In this document: positions 24,370-35,918 of the stretch, piece after piece
How positions within the stretch are numbered: the first letter of the stretch is position 1
How the letters are laid out: every line of letters begins with the position of its first letter
Origin: Isoetes taiwanensis
Taxonomy: Eukaryota > Streptophyta > Lycopodiopsida > Isoetales > Isoetaceae
Reading direction: 5' to 3'
Assembly (NCBI GenBank): GCA_021234155.1
Contig: JAJEKV010000048.1
Span: 1,145,873-1,209,872, forward strand
DNA: 64,000 bases
Notes under the pieces: model-generated
Told to the model about the DNA's origin: nothing
What the model saw: the letters and a program-made list of their open reading frames with translations, nothing else
The model's database searches: none
Program-made: the position numbers and the translations under genes

Positions 24370-27322
24370 TCAAATACGTTCATAATGTGACCCACGGCCC
24401 CGGCCCCGGCCCCTGCCCCTGCCCCTGCCCCTGCCCCTCACATTTGAAGCACCACGTCCACGGCCAACATGGAACCTCCCAGCTTGAAGTCCTACAAAGC
24501 GTCCTCCATTCCCCACCCCTCGTGTCCCACATGACCGTAAACTTAAACTGCTAAAAGTCTGACCATCAGGCAGAAAAATAGTCAGCATATAATGTCAAAG
24601 AAATAGCAGCATTCCTTAAACAGCACAGATCAAGACCCACTTCAGTATCAATCTTCCGCTGCTCCGAAAACTTTGGACGCTCTGATTTCCCAGCCTCATG
24701 ATCAAGTGCCTCACAAGATAAACAGTCGAAAAAATCATCCTTAACATATACTGCCTGTTTGGAAGCAAAGAAAATGTCACTCTTCCTCTATCTATTATTA
24801 CCATAAAGAATTATGTTAAGTAATTCTGTTAGCATACCTTTCTTTGTTCATGTTGATGCCCATGGATTGTATACTCACTGTCAGAAACATATTCATCCTT
24901 TCCAAGCTCCCCCCAGACTTCATCTTTATTGAATTTTTCGTTCATAGCTATGAAATCAAAATCCTCAACAAAACAATACTTTGTACGTGAAACCTGCCGT
25001 TATTTGACAGATTTTAGTCACCTTAGAAGCATATGGAAGGAGGATGTTACCCTGGCACGCATGTGTATACAATAGATGCTTACCCATCTTCCTACTCCTC
25101 TTCCTCTTCCTCGCCCTCTTCCCCTTCCCCTTCCCCTTCCTCGCCCTCTGCCTCTACCTCTGCCTCCTTGGTAATTGAGAAAATCATCTGCCTACAAGAC
25201 CACAAGATCAAAGCAATCTAAAATTTGCCACTAGTCACAAAGAAACCGCATAACCATTAAAAATGGTCTGAAGATCATCCTAACAAATTGGTAATCCACT
25301 AATTATCTTGGAGCCCAAGCTATCAGACCTTACTGCCAATTTATGCAGTTCTCAGCTTGTGAACGAAGGAATGAGTAAAGAAACAAAATTTGGATGGACC
25401 ACTACCATATAGCATGCCTTTAGTAACCAGTTAATTGTTTAGCAACGAATAACCATAACTGATCATTTCTTGACAGCCACATGCTTGCATGGCTTTGGGG
25501 AACCAACAGATGCTAAATGCACTCTTAAGTAAATGACTTTCCCAGATGTATGAAAACCACTCTGAGACACTTTCAACTCGCAAGTTAGAACAAAAATGTC
25601 ATAACTGGTGCACAATCAGCAAGTTTTATTACTAGAGAATCATGATGGCAGAACCAACAAACCTTAGAATCATGAAGTGAACATCGTGGAGACACTGATG
25701 CAGGATACATCATTTGCTGCTGATGGGCCAGTTCTTGCTCTGGAATTTTATCTGGTTCTGCTACATTTCTACTATCTAATACCTTAATCCTGTCTGATAT
25801 GTGTTGAAGCTTCTCTTCATTATTAACTTCCAACAATGTAGGTTGAAGAGATCCAGATGAAGTTGCTTCCATGGTCTGCAACTGTGATCCACTTTGTGAA
25901 TTATGTTCTACACCAGGTCTGAAGTTATTTTTTGAATGTAATTCAGGCTGTGAAGTTTCTTCTAGAACTGCTTTGTACATGCCCTTGGCTGCCAAATTTT
26001 CTGAAATTGAGGCATCAATTGAAGCAGACTTCAAATCTGAGAACTTTGCTGATGCAGTTGCGATGGCCGCAGAAGATGATGCTGGCTGCAAAGTTGCAGA
26101 AACGTTTTGTATAGATACTGACTGCATATTTTCTTTCACATGTGAAATGCCTTCAGCCATTGCCTGGGAATGCTGGACTTGTAAAGATCCAGGTAACATT
26201 GATAACGGCTGCGGATACTGTGGCTGCACATTGCCTGGAGGTCTGTAAAATCCCTGCCAGTACATTGGCACCCCAAATGGTTGTATGTTGCTTGGAGATG
26301 GATAAAGATGAGGCCAAGTAGCATAACCCGGAACAGGTGAATAAAAAGAAGGAAAAGCTTGTGGTTGTAACGTGCCTCCATCTGAAGAATGACCTGGCAT
26401 AGAAGATACATAAGAGGTGGGCGATGGACTAGCTGAAGACTGCATCTGCAAGAAATTCAGGCGTCACGCTTGCTTTGGAAAAAGATGTTTTCTACAAGAT
26501 CAGAGAGCAACCTGAAGTGATACAATTGCTGGATCAACATGTGGCTCCAATGGCTGTGATTGCATTCCTGATGGTAATTTGACTTGCAGGTCCTATACGA
26601 CAAGGCAAAGGCTATCTTGAAATAGATTCATTATAGCTAGACTTTGCGAAGATTTAATCTCCTCAGAAAGTAGCTCATACCTTGATGTCAGAACCACGGA
26701 ATACAATGAATTCATATACTTTGTCACTGGCAGGAATTTGTATTCCAGTTTTCTTCCTGTCTTCTGTGCCAAATGACCGGACTGGCAAAACAAAACTTCA
26801 ATTAGGAGATCACAAATGAAAGCATGAACATATACTAGGTAGGTAGAGTACGTGCATCTAAACTATTGACAAATATGTCCTAATAGAATGCCCAATGGAT
26901 AGATGTTAGTGTAATCTTAGATGCATATGAATAGAGAATGCATGAAAGTTGTGAACAGGCACTGTAGGTAGAGGCATGCAGTGGCATTAATACAGACTGG
27001 ATATCTACAAGGATCAAGCTGGACAGGATATGTATTGGATTAAAGCACAAAAGCCTTAGAACCTCGCATAAATTGTCAGTGAAAACATCTTTTTCTCTTG
27101 AATTATACAAGGTAAAATAACTATTTACAGCTAATAAATATCCAAATCACATCAACCATCATTGAACATGTATTGATGTATCTCATTACCATCTTTCAAA
27201 GCTATGGTAGAATTATGTGCATCCACTGTATATAGAATTCCCTCGTATCGGATATCACTCTTCGAAGTGAGACTAATAAGACTTCCGATATAGGAATCTG
27301 GGCCACCGTTTTCTGCAGCCAT
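24370..27322 (-). CDS. DCP5: DECAPPING 5 / LSM14-family mRNA decapping and translational repressor protein
   Basis: DCP5/LSM14 proteins bind DCP1-DCP2 partners and RNA helicases in P-bodies, repress translation and promote decapping. Eight minus-strand exons join in phase to 554 aa: 27322-27190, 26781-26681, 26592-26512, 26445-25663, 25191-25084, 24993-24838, 24754-24641, 24558-24370. The LSm14 domain covers about residues 1-80 ([19 protein letters not shown], then [18 protein letters not shown]). A Pro/Ser/Gln-rich linker follows (about 106-366). An RG-repeat tract is at about 375-402. The FDF box reads [19 protein letters not shown] (about 416-434). The FFD box (KDDFFDCL) and TFG box (FSEQRK..TF) come next, and a second RG tract ends the chain. 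The start gives the usual short leader before the LSm fold. The RG tracts are encoded by purine repeats prone to slippage. Confidence 0.95.
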
Positions 27323-27717
27323 TATGTCAAACCCAAACTAGAAATCACAAAATAACAACCAAGAAAGTGAGTTTAAAGGATCGATCCACTCCAGGCATAA
27401 AATTCTGAATAGCCGAAATAGGCTTTATGAGAAGCAGAGGGGATGAAAACCCTAGTCTAAACCTGCCAGTAAGAGGAATCTGACTAGATAACGCAGGTAG
27501 GCTCGCGCCCTCCTATGTTTTTTATTTCTCGTGCTTTCTTTGTCCTAATTGGGATTTCTGGCGGTTTCCCTTGATAATGTATTTTTAACAAAAACAATTT
27601 ATATGAACTTGATATACGACAATGTGCGTTGTGGTGGTGTCGTTTTGGATTACGCTGGAAACTTGAGGTGTTGGGTCAGAGTTTAGCTTCTAAAATTGTG
27701 TTTGAGGTTGGCATCGG
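27323..27717 (-). other. 5' flank of DCP5
   Basis: 5' UTR and probable promoter of the minus-strand DCP5 gene. No distinct element was identified. Confidence 0.4.
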
Positions 27718-28001
27718 TATGCACTTGGAGTTTGGTCTAGTGGTAAGTCTCGAATTCGAGCTATCATGGTGCATTGGGATTGGTACGCACTTAAAGTTTG
27801 GTCTCATGGTAAGTCTTGAGTCACGATGCATTATATAATATGCACTTAAAAGTTTGAATAGTGGTAAGTCTTGAGTTCGAGCTATCAAGGTACAATGAGG
27901 TGAGGCTCAATAATGTAATTCGAGTTCAAGCTACCAAGGTACAATGAGGTGTAATTTGAGTTCAAGCTATCAAGGTACAACGAGGTGAGGTTCATTAATG
28001 T
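27718..28001 (+). repeat. tRNA-like (SINE-type) monomers in tandem
   Basis: Units of about 50-65 bp carry TTTGGTCTAGTGGTAAGTC and GAGTTCGAGCTATCAAGGTA in degenerate form, at about 27728, 27793 and 27849, with further partial units to 28001. GTTCGAGCT resembles a Pol III B box and TAGTGGTAAG a tRNA D-arm. The tract abuts a (GAG)n microsatellite at 28002-28034. No copy can fold as a complete tRNA. Confidence 0.55.
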
Positions 28002-28034
28002 GAGGAGGAGGAGGAGGAGGAGGAGGAGGAGGAG
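28002..28034 (+). repeat. (GAG)n microsatellite
   Basis: Eleven GAG/GGA triplets directly after the tRNA-like monomers. Confidence 0.95.
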
Positions 28035-30189
28035 ATGTAATTTTTTCACACACCACACCAGTGCCTATTGGGCCCTATTCCTAATCACCTTACATTGAAT
28101 GCGACTTTAGGCAGCCCCAAACTCAAGACCTATTTGTTCTAGGACTAATGTATTACTACTAGACCAACGGTTTGGTGTTTGCTTCTCATAGGTTATATGG
28201 TCTCTTGTGACGGCCTTGTATACCATGCAGAACAACAGTTATAAAGCAGACTTGTATGATTGGGCCCATCAATCGCATTGTTTCAGGGCTTTGGTAGAAC
28301 ATGTTCAGTTGCACTTGTTTAGGGTTTGCTCCCTTAGCAACTCTAGGATGCGGACAGGTTAAAACGCCATACTCTCAGCAGCAGATCAATCCCATGCTCA
28401 CACAAGACCCACAACACTACCTCGTGTACATTTGCCCATGAAGAAGCGCAGACTAATAGCTTCCATTCACATAGGTGTGCAAGATGGATTCGAGAGGCAC
28501 GCGAGGATGGACTCTATTAGTGTTGCCAACATGGAGTAATTGAGGATGATTGTCATGCCCTTCAGAATTGTCTAACATCCGACCATATTCAGGCATTCTA
28601 TATTGAGTTGATCCTGCCTAACCGACCGCTATATGTGTTGTAAGACAAGGCTCCAGTGGGATCACATATCATATTTTCAAGAGATCATAGACATGCGCAC
28701 TCAGATATGTCCCCCAGGACGATATGGAAAATGTATCCTAATCTACTATTGTACAAATTGTCAGCGAACTTGTTATTGCCAAGGCAAAGTCCTTCGTGGC
28801 AGGGTTTTTTTTAATTCTGAAATTAACACGCTTATTGTTCTTTTTGATTGGGTTCCATATGCAATTCGTCTCCGTCAACGATAAAACACATTCATTCATT
28901 CATTCATTCATTCATTCATTCTCTATGCTATGAATGTGGTGCTTGTGTCTTCTATGTTAGTTGGTCTCTTGTGAACATTAATCGTATATTCAATAAGCAA
29001 TGTTATATCTGTATGATGTGATCTAATAAGCGAGGTCAATATGGTTTTTGCATCTCACATGCAGTTGGTCTCTCGTGAACACGAAGGATTTAGATCCAAT
29101 AAGCAATGTTGGCGATGTTTGGGGTGGTGTTTGCATTTCATAGTTCAGTTGGTCTCTCATAGATGTTAAAAATACTCGTTCTATCCATATGGTATGACGT
29201 AAGTAATCTCTACTCCCCCCCCGCAACCCCCCAGGCCTCTCTCAATATGACACAGGAGAATCGAATCTGTAGACTCTGTGGCACAGGATCGGTGAAGGAT
29301 GAAAAACATATGGCCCTTCTTTGTCCTACTTACTAGAGTTTTTGGCCTATTTTTGGCACTCATGCCCTTGAGTTGTCTTATTTTTTTCAACTAATGTCAA
29401 ATAATCTTTTTTTAATTTTGAAACTGTTTTCATTGAAACGTCTTATGGACCAGATGGTCTTTAAAACACGGAATAATACACACTTCACTTCACTTCACTT
29501 CTCCCTCCCTCGCTCCCTCTCTCTCTTGCTCCCTGTTATAAATCATAGGCACCCCCAGTCATAAATAACTATAATCAAAATAGGAGGCATTTAGAGGCCC
29601 CAACATACGATCTAGGCCATACGATGGACCGATTCGACAACTGAGATAGTCCAGGGTGCACCTCATTTAGAATATGTAGCACAATAACAGGGGTTCTAGG
29701 GGGACTTGATATGGATGCATAAATCACTATCCTGAGCATAGACCACCATATCCCTAAAACAATTAACGGGTTATTATTGACCGGAAAGAGAAAAAAAAAA
29801 CCTTTAAAATCTGCATCAGCAGACTTTTAACTAATAAAAGCCTTTGCAAGGTAGATATTAGACCCAAGTGGCAGCCCTGACCATAATCAGGTACCATTAT
29901 AGTCAGGCCATGACCAGATAACTATTTACATCAAATGTACAAATGGAATCCACAAAAGAATTTTTTACAATATTAAAACTGTAAGAATGTATTCAAACTG
30001 TGCCATGTAATATTTAAATAAAGCTAGTTAACATTTAGGTTTAACTTAGCTTCCATATTTATAGATATTGTTTTCCAAATGAAGTTGAAAACGCAACATA
30101 AATTCTTACCCAAGTATGCTGATATACTAAAATGAATAGATTACAAGATGATCCATGCAAAATATTAACATATTTTTGTAGTAGACAAC
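28035..30189. other. Intergenic DNA with simple repeats
   Basis: No gene recognised. Simple repeats are (ATTC)n at 28890-28921 and CACTT repeats at about 29482-29500. TTGGTCTCTCGTGAACA-like phrases recur at about 28959, 29064 and 29148, a loose repeat of about 90-105 bp. Confidence 0.4.
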
Positions 30190-30667
30190 CATAACAACCA
30201 TTGACATTAACAACCAATACATAACTACCATTGACATTAAGTAACACAACCATTGGGTCCAACACATTTAAATTAAAATCCCCCTTAAACCCCCTTTGGT
30301 TTGGGTGCATATTCACACGGGGGGTGACTCCGGGCAACGAGAGCTGTTGGATAGGCATATTCACCCTTTATTCTTTAATCTACATCGTACGTAAAGTTCC
30401 TCGTTTGTGGGGTATGCAAGTACAAAATTTGCTATACTGTGCAAAATACTATAAGATTTCAAGCGGAATACTATATGGTGTTGATTTCGTACGTGCAAAA
30501 TACAATTATGAGGGCTCTCGCTGCCCTACGGCCCCCCCGTGTGAATATGCACCCAAACCAAAGGGGGTTTAAGGGGGATTTTAATTTAAATGTGTTGGAC
30601 CCAATGGTTGTGTTAATTAATGTCAATGGTAGTTATGTATTGGTTGTTAATGTCAATGGTTGTTATG
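30190..30667. mobile_element. MITE with 135-bp inverted repeats, copy 1
   Basis: The left arm 30190-30324 is the near-perfect reverse complement of 30533-30667. The arms contain ACCCAAACCAAAGGGGGTTT and end inward at CACGGGGGG. The 208-bp core has no coding signal. ORFs reading through the arms are artefacts of the repeat. This is a 478-bp non-autonomous inverted-repeat element. Confidence 0.9.
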
Positions 30668-30753
30668 TGTTGGTTGTTATGTGTTGGGGGATTTAATTTT
30701 TATATGTTGGATGTTAATGGTTTGTGTTGTAAAAAAAATTTTTTGGCCCCGGG

Positions 30754-31104
30754 CTTTTCATCACCCTGTAGCTTTTGAATTTGATCACAATAAAACAAAT
30801 AGAACATAAGTAAAAGTTACCATAAAGATAGAGCAGATTGATCCCATTATTCTGAAAGTCATAAAGTTTGCAACACCCATACACAAACCAGGGACGCCAC
30901 CCCCCCTCCCCCTCCGGTGTGACAAAAATTTTAGAATTCAAACCAGAAAAAAACTAGAGTTCATTTGAGGCTTTCATCACCTGTAGCTTTTGAATTTCAT
31001 CACAATAAAACAAATAGAACATAAGTAAAAGTTACCATAAAGATAGAGCAGATTGATCCCATTATTCTGAAAGTCATAAAGTTTGCAACACCCATACACA
31101 AACA
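30754..31104 (+). repeat. 135-bp direct repeat, near identical
   Basis: 30754-30889 and 30971-31104 differ at only a few positions. Both run from TTTCATCACC to ACACCCATACACAAAC. They start 217 bp apart, separated by a C-rich segment. A recent local duplication is the simplest explanation. Confidence 0.93.
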
Positions 31105-31875
31105 TTTTTCAACTGGAATTTAACAGCAGCCTTTGGCCTCCATGGATTCTTGTGGTGAGAAACCAAAGTGGAAAACTTTTCTGCTTATTAGCACAAGGAT
31201 CTAGAAGCCATAAAACAATGTCCAATAGCACAATCCTGTATTAATCAGCTGGTAGGATGTGAAAGCCTACCAAACCCGGCCAAAAAATTGTTGTTTTAAC
31301 ATAGATAACTTAACCAAACATATCCATATCATACACTATCAAAAAGATCTCGGAGAGAGCTTTCCAACGCAATAAAAATCATCTGAAACAGAGCTCTGGA
31401 TCAAAAGTTATTATAAGAAATGTGTTGCCGGCGGGGAAACTGCACTGCATGCGCCCTTCAAGCCCTTCATGTGCCCATTATGCACCACACACACACAAAA
31501 AGAGGGCTTTTGTTGTGAGCCATTGGTTGTTGACCATTATGCACCACACGCACAAAAAAAAGGCTTTTGTTGTGAGCCATTGGTTGTTGACCATTGAAAA
31601 AAAAAATGGCTAAAATCAATGCTCAGAAATGGTGCACTCTAGATGTACGCATTAGTACATCCATTTGAATATATCACGAAATCATAGGAAAACCTTAGTG
31701 AAAAGTGTACAAAAATACAAAGAAAACCCCTTGTTATTATGCTACATATTCCACTAACAAAGAGTAAGGAAACATGTTACCTGCATCCACAAACCAGAAC
31801 AAGCATTAGAATGGTTGGACAAGTATGGGATAGCAGGTGTCATGGGTTTCCTTAAGGTCATCCCCCTTCACACAC
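31105..31875. other. Intergenic DNA with a short tandem repeat
   Basis: A block of about 58 bp with CCATTATGCACCACAC and TTGTTGTGAGCCATTGGTTG occurs twice at about 31477-31600. A stretch at about 31640-31755 (GCATTAGTACATC, TTGTTATTATGCTACATATT) recurs at about 34295-34405. No gene. Confidence 0.6.
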
Positions 31876-32331
31876 AACAATTAACACACAACTACCATTA
31901 ACATTATTAACACAAACCATTGCATTTAACACATTTAAATTAAAATCCCCCTTAAACCCCCTTTGGTTTGGGTGCATATTCACACGGGGGGTTACGTAGG
32001 GCAGCGAGAGCCCCAAAAATATATTTACAATACATGTACAAAATTAACACCATTAAGTACATTCTCTCAAACCTTATAGTATTTTGCAAACCTTAATATA
32101 CAGTATACAAAAACTTGTACATGCATACCCCACAAACGAGGATCGCTACGTACGGTCCAGATTTTGGAATAAAGGGCAAATATGCCCATCCGACAGCTCT
32201 CGTTGCCTGGAGTAACCCCCCGTGTGAATATGCACCCAAACCAAAGGGGGTTTAAGGGGGATTTTAATTTAAATGTGTTAAATGCAATGGTTTGTGTTAA
32301 TAATGTTAATGGTAGTTGTGTGTTAATTGTT
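31876..32331. mobile_element. MITE with 116-bp inverted repeats, copy 2
   Basis: Arms at 31876-31991 and 32216-32331 carry the same ACCCAAACCAAAGGGGGTTT core as copy 1. The asymmetric inner marker CAACGAGAGCTG, just inside the left arm of copy 1, appears here as CAGCTCTCGTTG just inside the right arm. The two copies are therefore inserted in opposite orientations. Confidence 0.9.
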
Positions 32332-33878
32332 ATATTAAAAAAAAATTTGGGCCCTTCGGGCCCCTAACTATTAATTACTAAAAAGCACAATAACATCAAG
32401 ACAAACAAATTATTCCCATTGCAAACAACTATGAGTACATTTTGTAATCTCAATTCCCTGCCAATTCAAAGAATTTGGAGCCTTATTCTGGCCAGTATGC
32501 AGTATTTAATGGTGAAACTATACACTAGTTCATCCCATAAGCAATTGTCATGCTAAATTGAAGTGTCCACTAGAGAGATAGTTGTGTCTTGATTCTCTTT
32601 GCTTCGTGATTTACAAGTGAAGTAGAATACACTACTCGACATACAATCAACCAAACATGACATGCATTGCATGCAAACCAAATAAAGCAAGACCACTTCC
32701 ATGCAAGCAAAACGTCCATTCCTTCTTCCTGTTCATAATAAACTTGTCCCTTATAATCTATTTCTAAAATATTCTAGATGCTACTGGTTTCTTTATTTCT
32801 TGCTCAGAATAAATAGATTGGCTTTTCCTTAGCCATGCATAAATTAGAGAACCTAGAACTTCTAAATATTTAGAGAACTCATCATATTTATACTCAATTT
32901 GTAGTCAAAAAGCTTTTGTATTCCATACCTTATAGAATTTACATATGTTCCACATGCCTCCAAGTGAGTTACATCTGTACGTCCCTCCGTATTTGCTTTC
33001 TCAGAAATAAGTTAATACTTAATATTTGGAGATATAAGTACATGTCCATTCTGCGTCTTATACTTTTAGAATCTGCTTCATTTTCTGAGCCTTAACAGCT
33101 AGAGGTCTTGTAGAGATCATGTAATGGACTGTAGTCGCTAGTAAACATGAAGAGGAATGCCATAGCGCTAAGTTTCTGCCACAACAGTTTGAGATTTAAA
33201 GCTTCGTAACATTTGTTGTAACCCAGTTCAAACGCAGCTTTCTACCTCTCAACCCATCATCCAGCAATTGTTTGCAGGATCTAAGTTCTCTCAGACTGTT
33301 TTCAGGAGAAAGAGATAAGATTAGCAAACACATGCAAATCAAGGTCCAAAGATTCAGCATTCTAGTTTACCTGAAATGCCTCAAGCGGATCAATAAAACC
33401 AAAGATCTATAATGGGTCAACAAGTTCACACCTTTCCTGTGAGAATTTTGTTCTTTTCTCCTGCTGCAACAACATGCACACCAAGAAATATGTTCTAATC
33501 TTCACACCAAGCACACGTAACAGGCTGGAAAACAGTTTCGGAACAAGTGCATGAATTGGAAGATCAGGTTTCCGAACATCAGTGCAATTTCTAGAATTGC
33601 AATCTACCAAGAATCTTAGGTAAGAGAAATCCAATATTGATGAGGTACATGATAAGCAGGTTTTTCTAGGAGCACTTAAATAATGGCCACAGATACAGCA
33701 AGAGATGATATAATTCATGCTAATCAGATGATTACCTGAAGTTGCAACAGGAGGAGTGTCACGGATCAATGACTTGAAGTCCTGAACTGGGTGCTGGAGA
33801 AGAGAGATAGTCTACTGTCCACTACCGTCATCACTATCAGCACCACCATCATGGCCTAAACTTTCATGGATTGGCAAG
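32332..33878 (-). other. Intergenic DNA, possible exon traces on the minus strand
   Basis: Mostly AT-rich and featureless. Around 33745-33870 the minus strand reads GHDGGADSDDGSGQ to a stop in one frame, and FKSLIRDTPPVATSG up to a strong donor in another. This may be a decayed gene, but I could not assign a family. Confidence 0.25.
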
Positions 33879-34138
33879 CATCTGCTTCAAGCACTCAGGT
33901 AGCTCGTATGCTGGAACCGGTTAAGCTCTGCCCAAATCCGATGCTGCCAGAAGCATAAGAAACATAAACGTAACTTTGCCCTAAAACACATTTCTTCGAA
34001 CCATCTGCTTCAAGCTCGTATGCTGGAACCGGGCACTCAGGTAGCTCTGGAACCGGTTAAGCTCTGCTCAAATCCGATGCTGCCAGAAGCATAAGAAACA
34101 TAAATGTAATTTTGCCCTAAAACACATTTCTTTGAACG
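33879..34138 (+). repeat. Tandem duplication of about 125 bp
   Basis: 33879-34000 and 34002-34138 share CATCTGCTTCAAGC, CTGGAACCGGTTAAGCTCTG and CATAAGAAACATAAA in the same order. The second copy has a small internal rearrangement of its first 40 bp. Confidence 0.85.
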
Positions 34139-35670
34139 TAATTTTGAAAGGCACAAAACGAAACCATAGAACCCTAAAACACATTACTTCGAGAGCCCCG
34201 CATGTCCGAGATTTGAGATAGTTTAGAAAATCATAGGTGAACCATTGGAAAGTGGCAAGAAAATTAAGGTCACCGTATGCGCACTCTAGATGTATGCATT
34301 AGTACATCTTGCAAAATACAGTCATCAAATCATATGAAAACCTTAGGAAAAACCGTACAAAAATACAAAAATAACCCCCTGTTATTATGCTACATATTCA
34401 ATGGACAAATATATAACAAAGCAATATTATGAGACCTAGATTAAGTAGTCAAGAATATTCTAAATAAATTATTAACCATTTTTCATATGATCCTCTAGGT
34501 ATCCATTCTGTAAGCAATTTCCAGCTTGCAGAATTAATCTCGACCTCTATATCTACTGAACATACATGTATTTTAAATCATTTTCCCATATCTGGCTCTG
34601 TGCCCGATTATATTTTACCTTCAGCATAATGGCCTAGGCATATTGCCTATATCATGACTCTGTTTTAATACTATCATCAAAAACTAAGCCCATACAAAAC
34701 TCTAAGAACCATGTTCTATTATTAATTTACCTCCCATAAGCCTATGCAATTTCTGAATCATGCTTTTCAGATCTGATTTATGCATTCTACATTATCATTT
34801 CCCTTGCTTCCTTTCATAAAATCCAGATCTATCATGCATACTATTTGCATACTAGATTTGCAGACTAGATTAGCAGACTAGATTAGCAATAGCTTTAAAT
34901 TTAGACTCCCCACTATGGCAAGGCACCATGCAATAGAATTAATACATCTAATTTAGGTCTTAAATATCAGGACGTTCTCAGCCATATGGATAGATCTAAT
35001 CTAAGATTTATATTTATAATTGCATCCCATCAAACCTTAGTAGAGCGCTCTTTGCTCCCTTGTTTCTCCTTAGGATTTGCGAAATAGCTTGGATCTTGCA
35101 TTTGCTCAGTATCTCCAATAGCCTCAAGCCTGCTGTTAGCTAGAGCTACCCACATCAACCTCCATAGAAGCCAAATTTTTCTTAGCTTGCTCAGGCTTAT
35201 TGAATCCATCTGCATCCTCTTTATCATTACCGGCCCTTCCATCATATTGCTGTTAGCCCCAGCATTGCAAGCTTGCACATCATTCCTAATAACAGAAGTA
35301 TGAAATTGGAATATCTTCTTTGTGTTTCTACTATCCCTGTTTTTCTCCTCTGCCATTCTCTTGCGTGTGGCAAGATTAAGGTCACCTTTCTTCCTTACCA
35401 TTTTCGGAGCAGGGCTTCACTCCCTGCTCAAAAAATCAACATCTACAGCTGCTTGCCTCTGTTCTTCTTTAGTTCTTTTATAGTCTAACTTTTAGGTGTG
35501 TCCATAACACCGAGTGTTCTTATCAACCACTTCCATACCTTTTTGCACTTTCTGTTATGTGATCGCCCTCAGCCAATGCCACTTCTCATGATCTTCAGAT
35601 GCATCACGATGCCTCGCTGTTTTCTCCAGCTAATATCTGTCCTAAAACATATCTCATTATTCTACGAACA
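34139..35670. other. AT-rich intergenic DNA
   Basis: No recognised gene. A 123-codon minus-strand ORF at 35030-35401 (lysine-rich start, RKRMAEEKNRDSRNTKK) has no family I can name. It could be part of a transposon ORF. Confidence 0.35.
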
Positions 35671-35762
35671 ATATTTTTTGGGTTGCCCCTAGGGGGGCAA
35701 ACCCTTGTTTATATGGGTTTGTGGCATATCCTAGGTATATGCCAGAATATTTTTAGGATATG
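35671..35762 (+). repeat. Dispersed repeat starting GGGTTGCCCC
   Basis: The run TTTTTTGGGTTGCCCCTAGG with TGGGTTTGTGGCATATCCTA recurs at 42081-42170 with several substitutions. A partial match lies near 56960. This copy sits directly upstream of the kinesin fragment, where the missing motor exons would be expected. Confidence 0.6.
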
Positions 35763-35918
35763 CTTGTGACTGCTAAAAACCTGCTGCTCCCTGTAAATTG
35801 GCGGTCATCTGCGTTTTCGATCGGTGGTGTTTCAACCAGATAACTGGCATGTAAATTCCGAGCAGGATTTGGTCTATTCTGTTAGAATGGACTAGAACAC
35901 GGCAGGCTATGGCTGCAG

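Noticed and set aside
25871-26248. 125-codon plus-strand ORF
   Set aside because: It lies antisense to the large DCP5 exon, which has a full domain match and phase-consistent splicing.
30059-32367. ORFs with a shared TPRVNMHPNQRGFKGDFNLNV peptide as a gene family
   Set aside because: They are translations of the MITE inverted arms and appear on both strands because the arms are complementary.
33407-33769. 120-codon minus-strand gene
   Set aside because: No family match; only its upstream edge near a splice donor looks coding, so I left it as possible exon traces.
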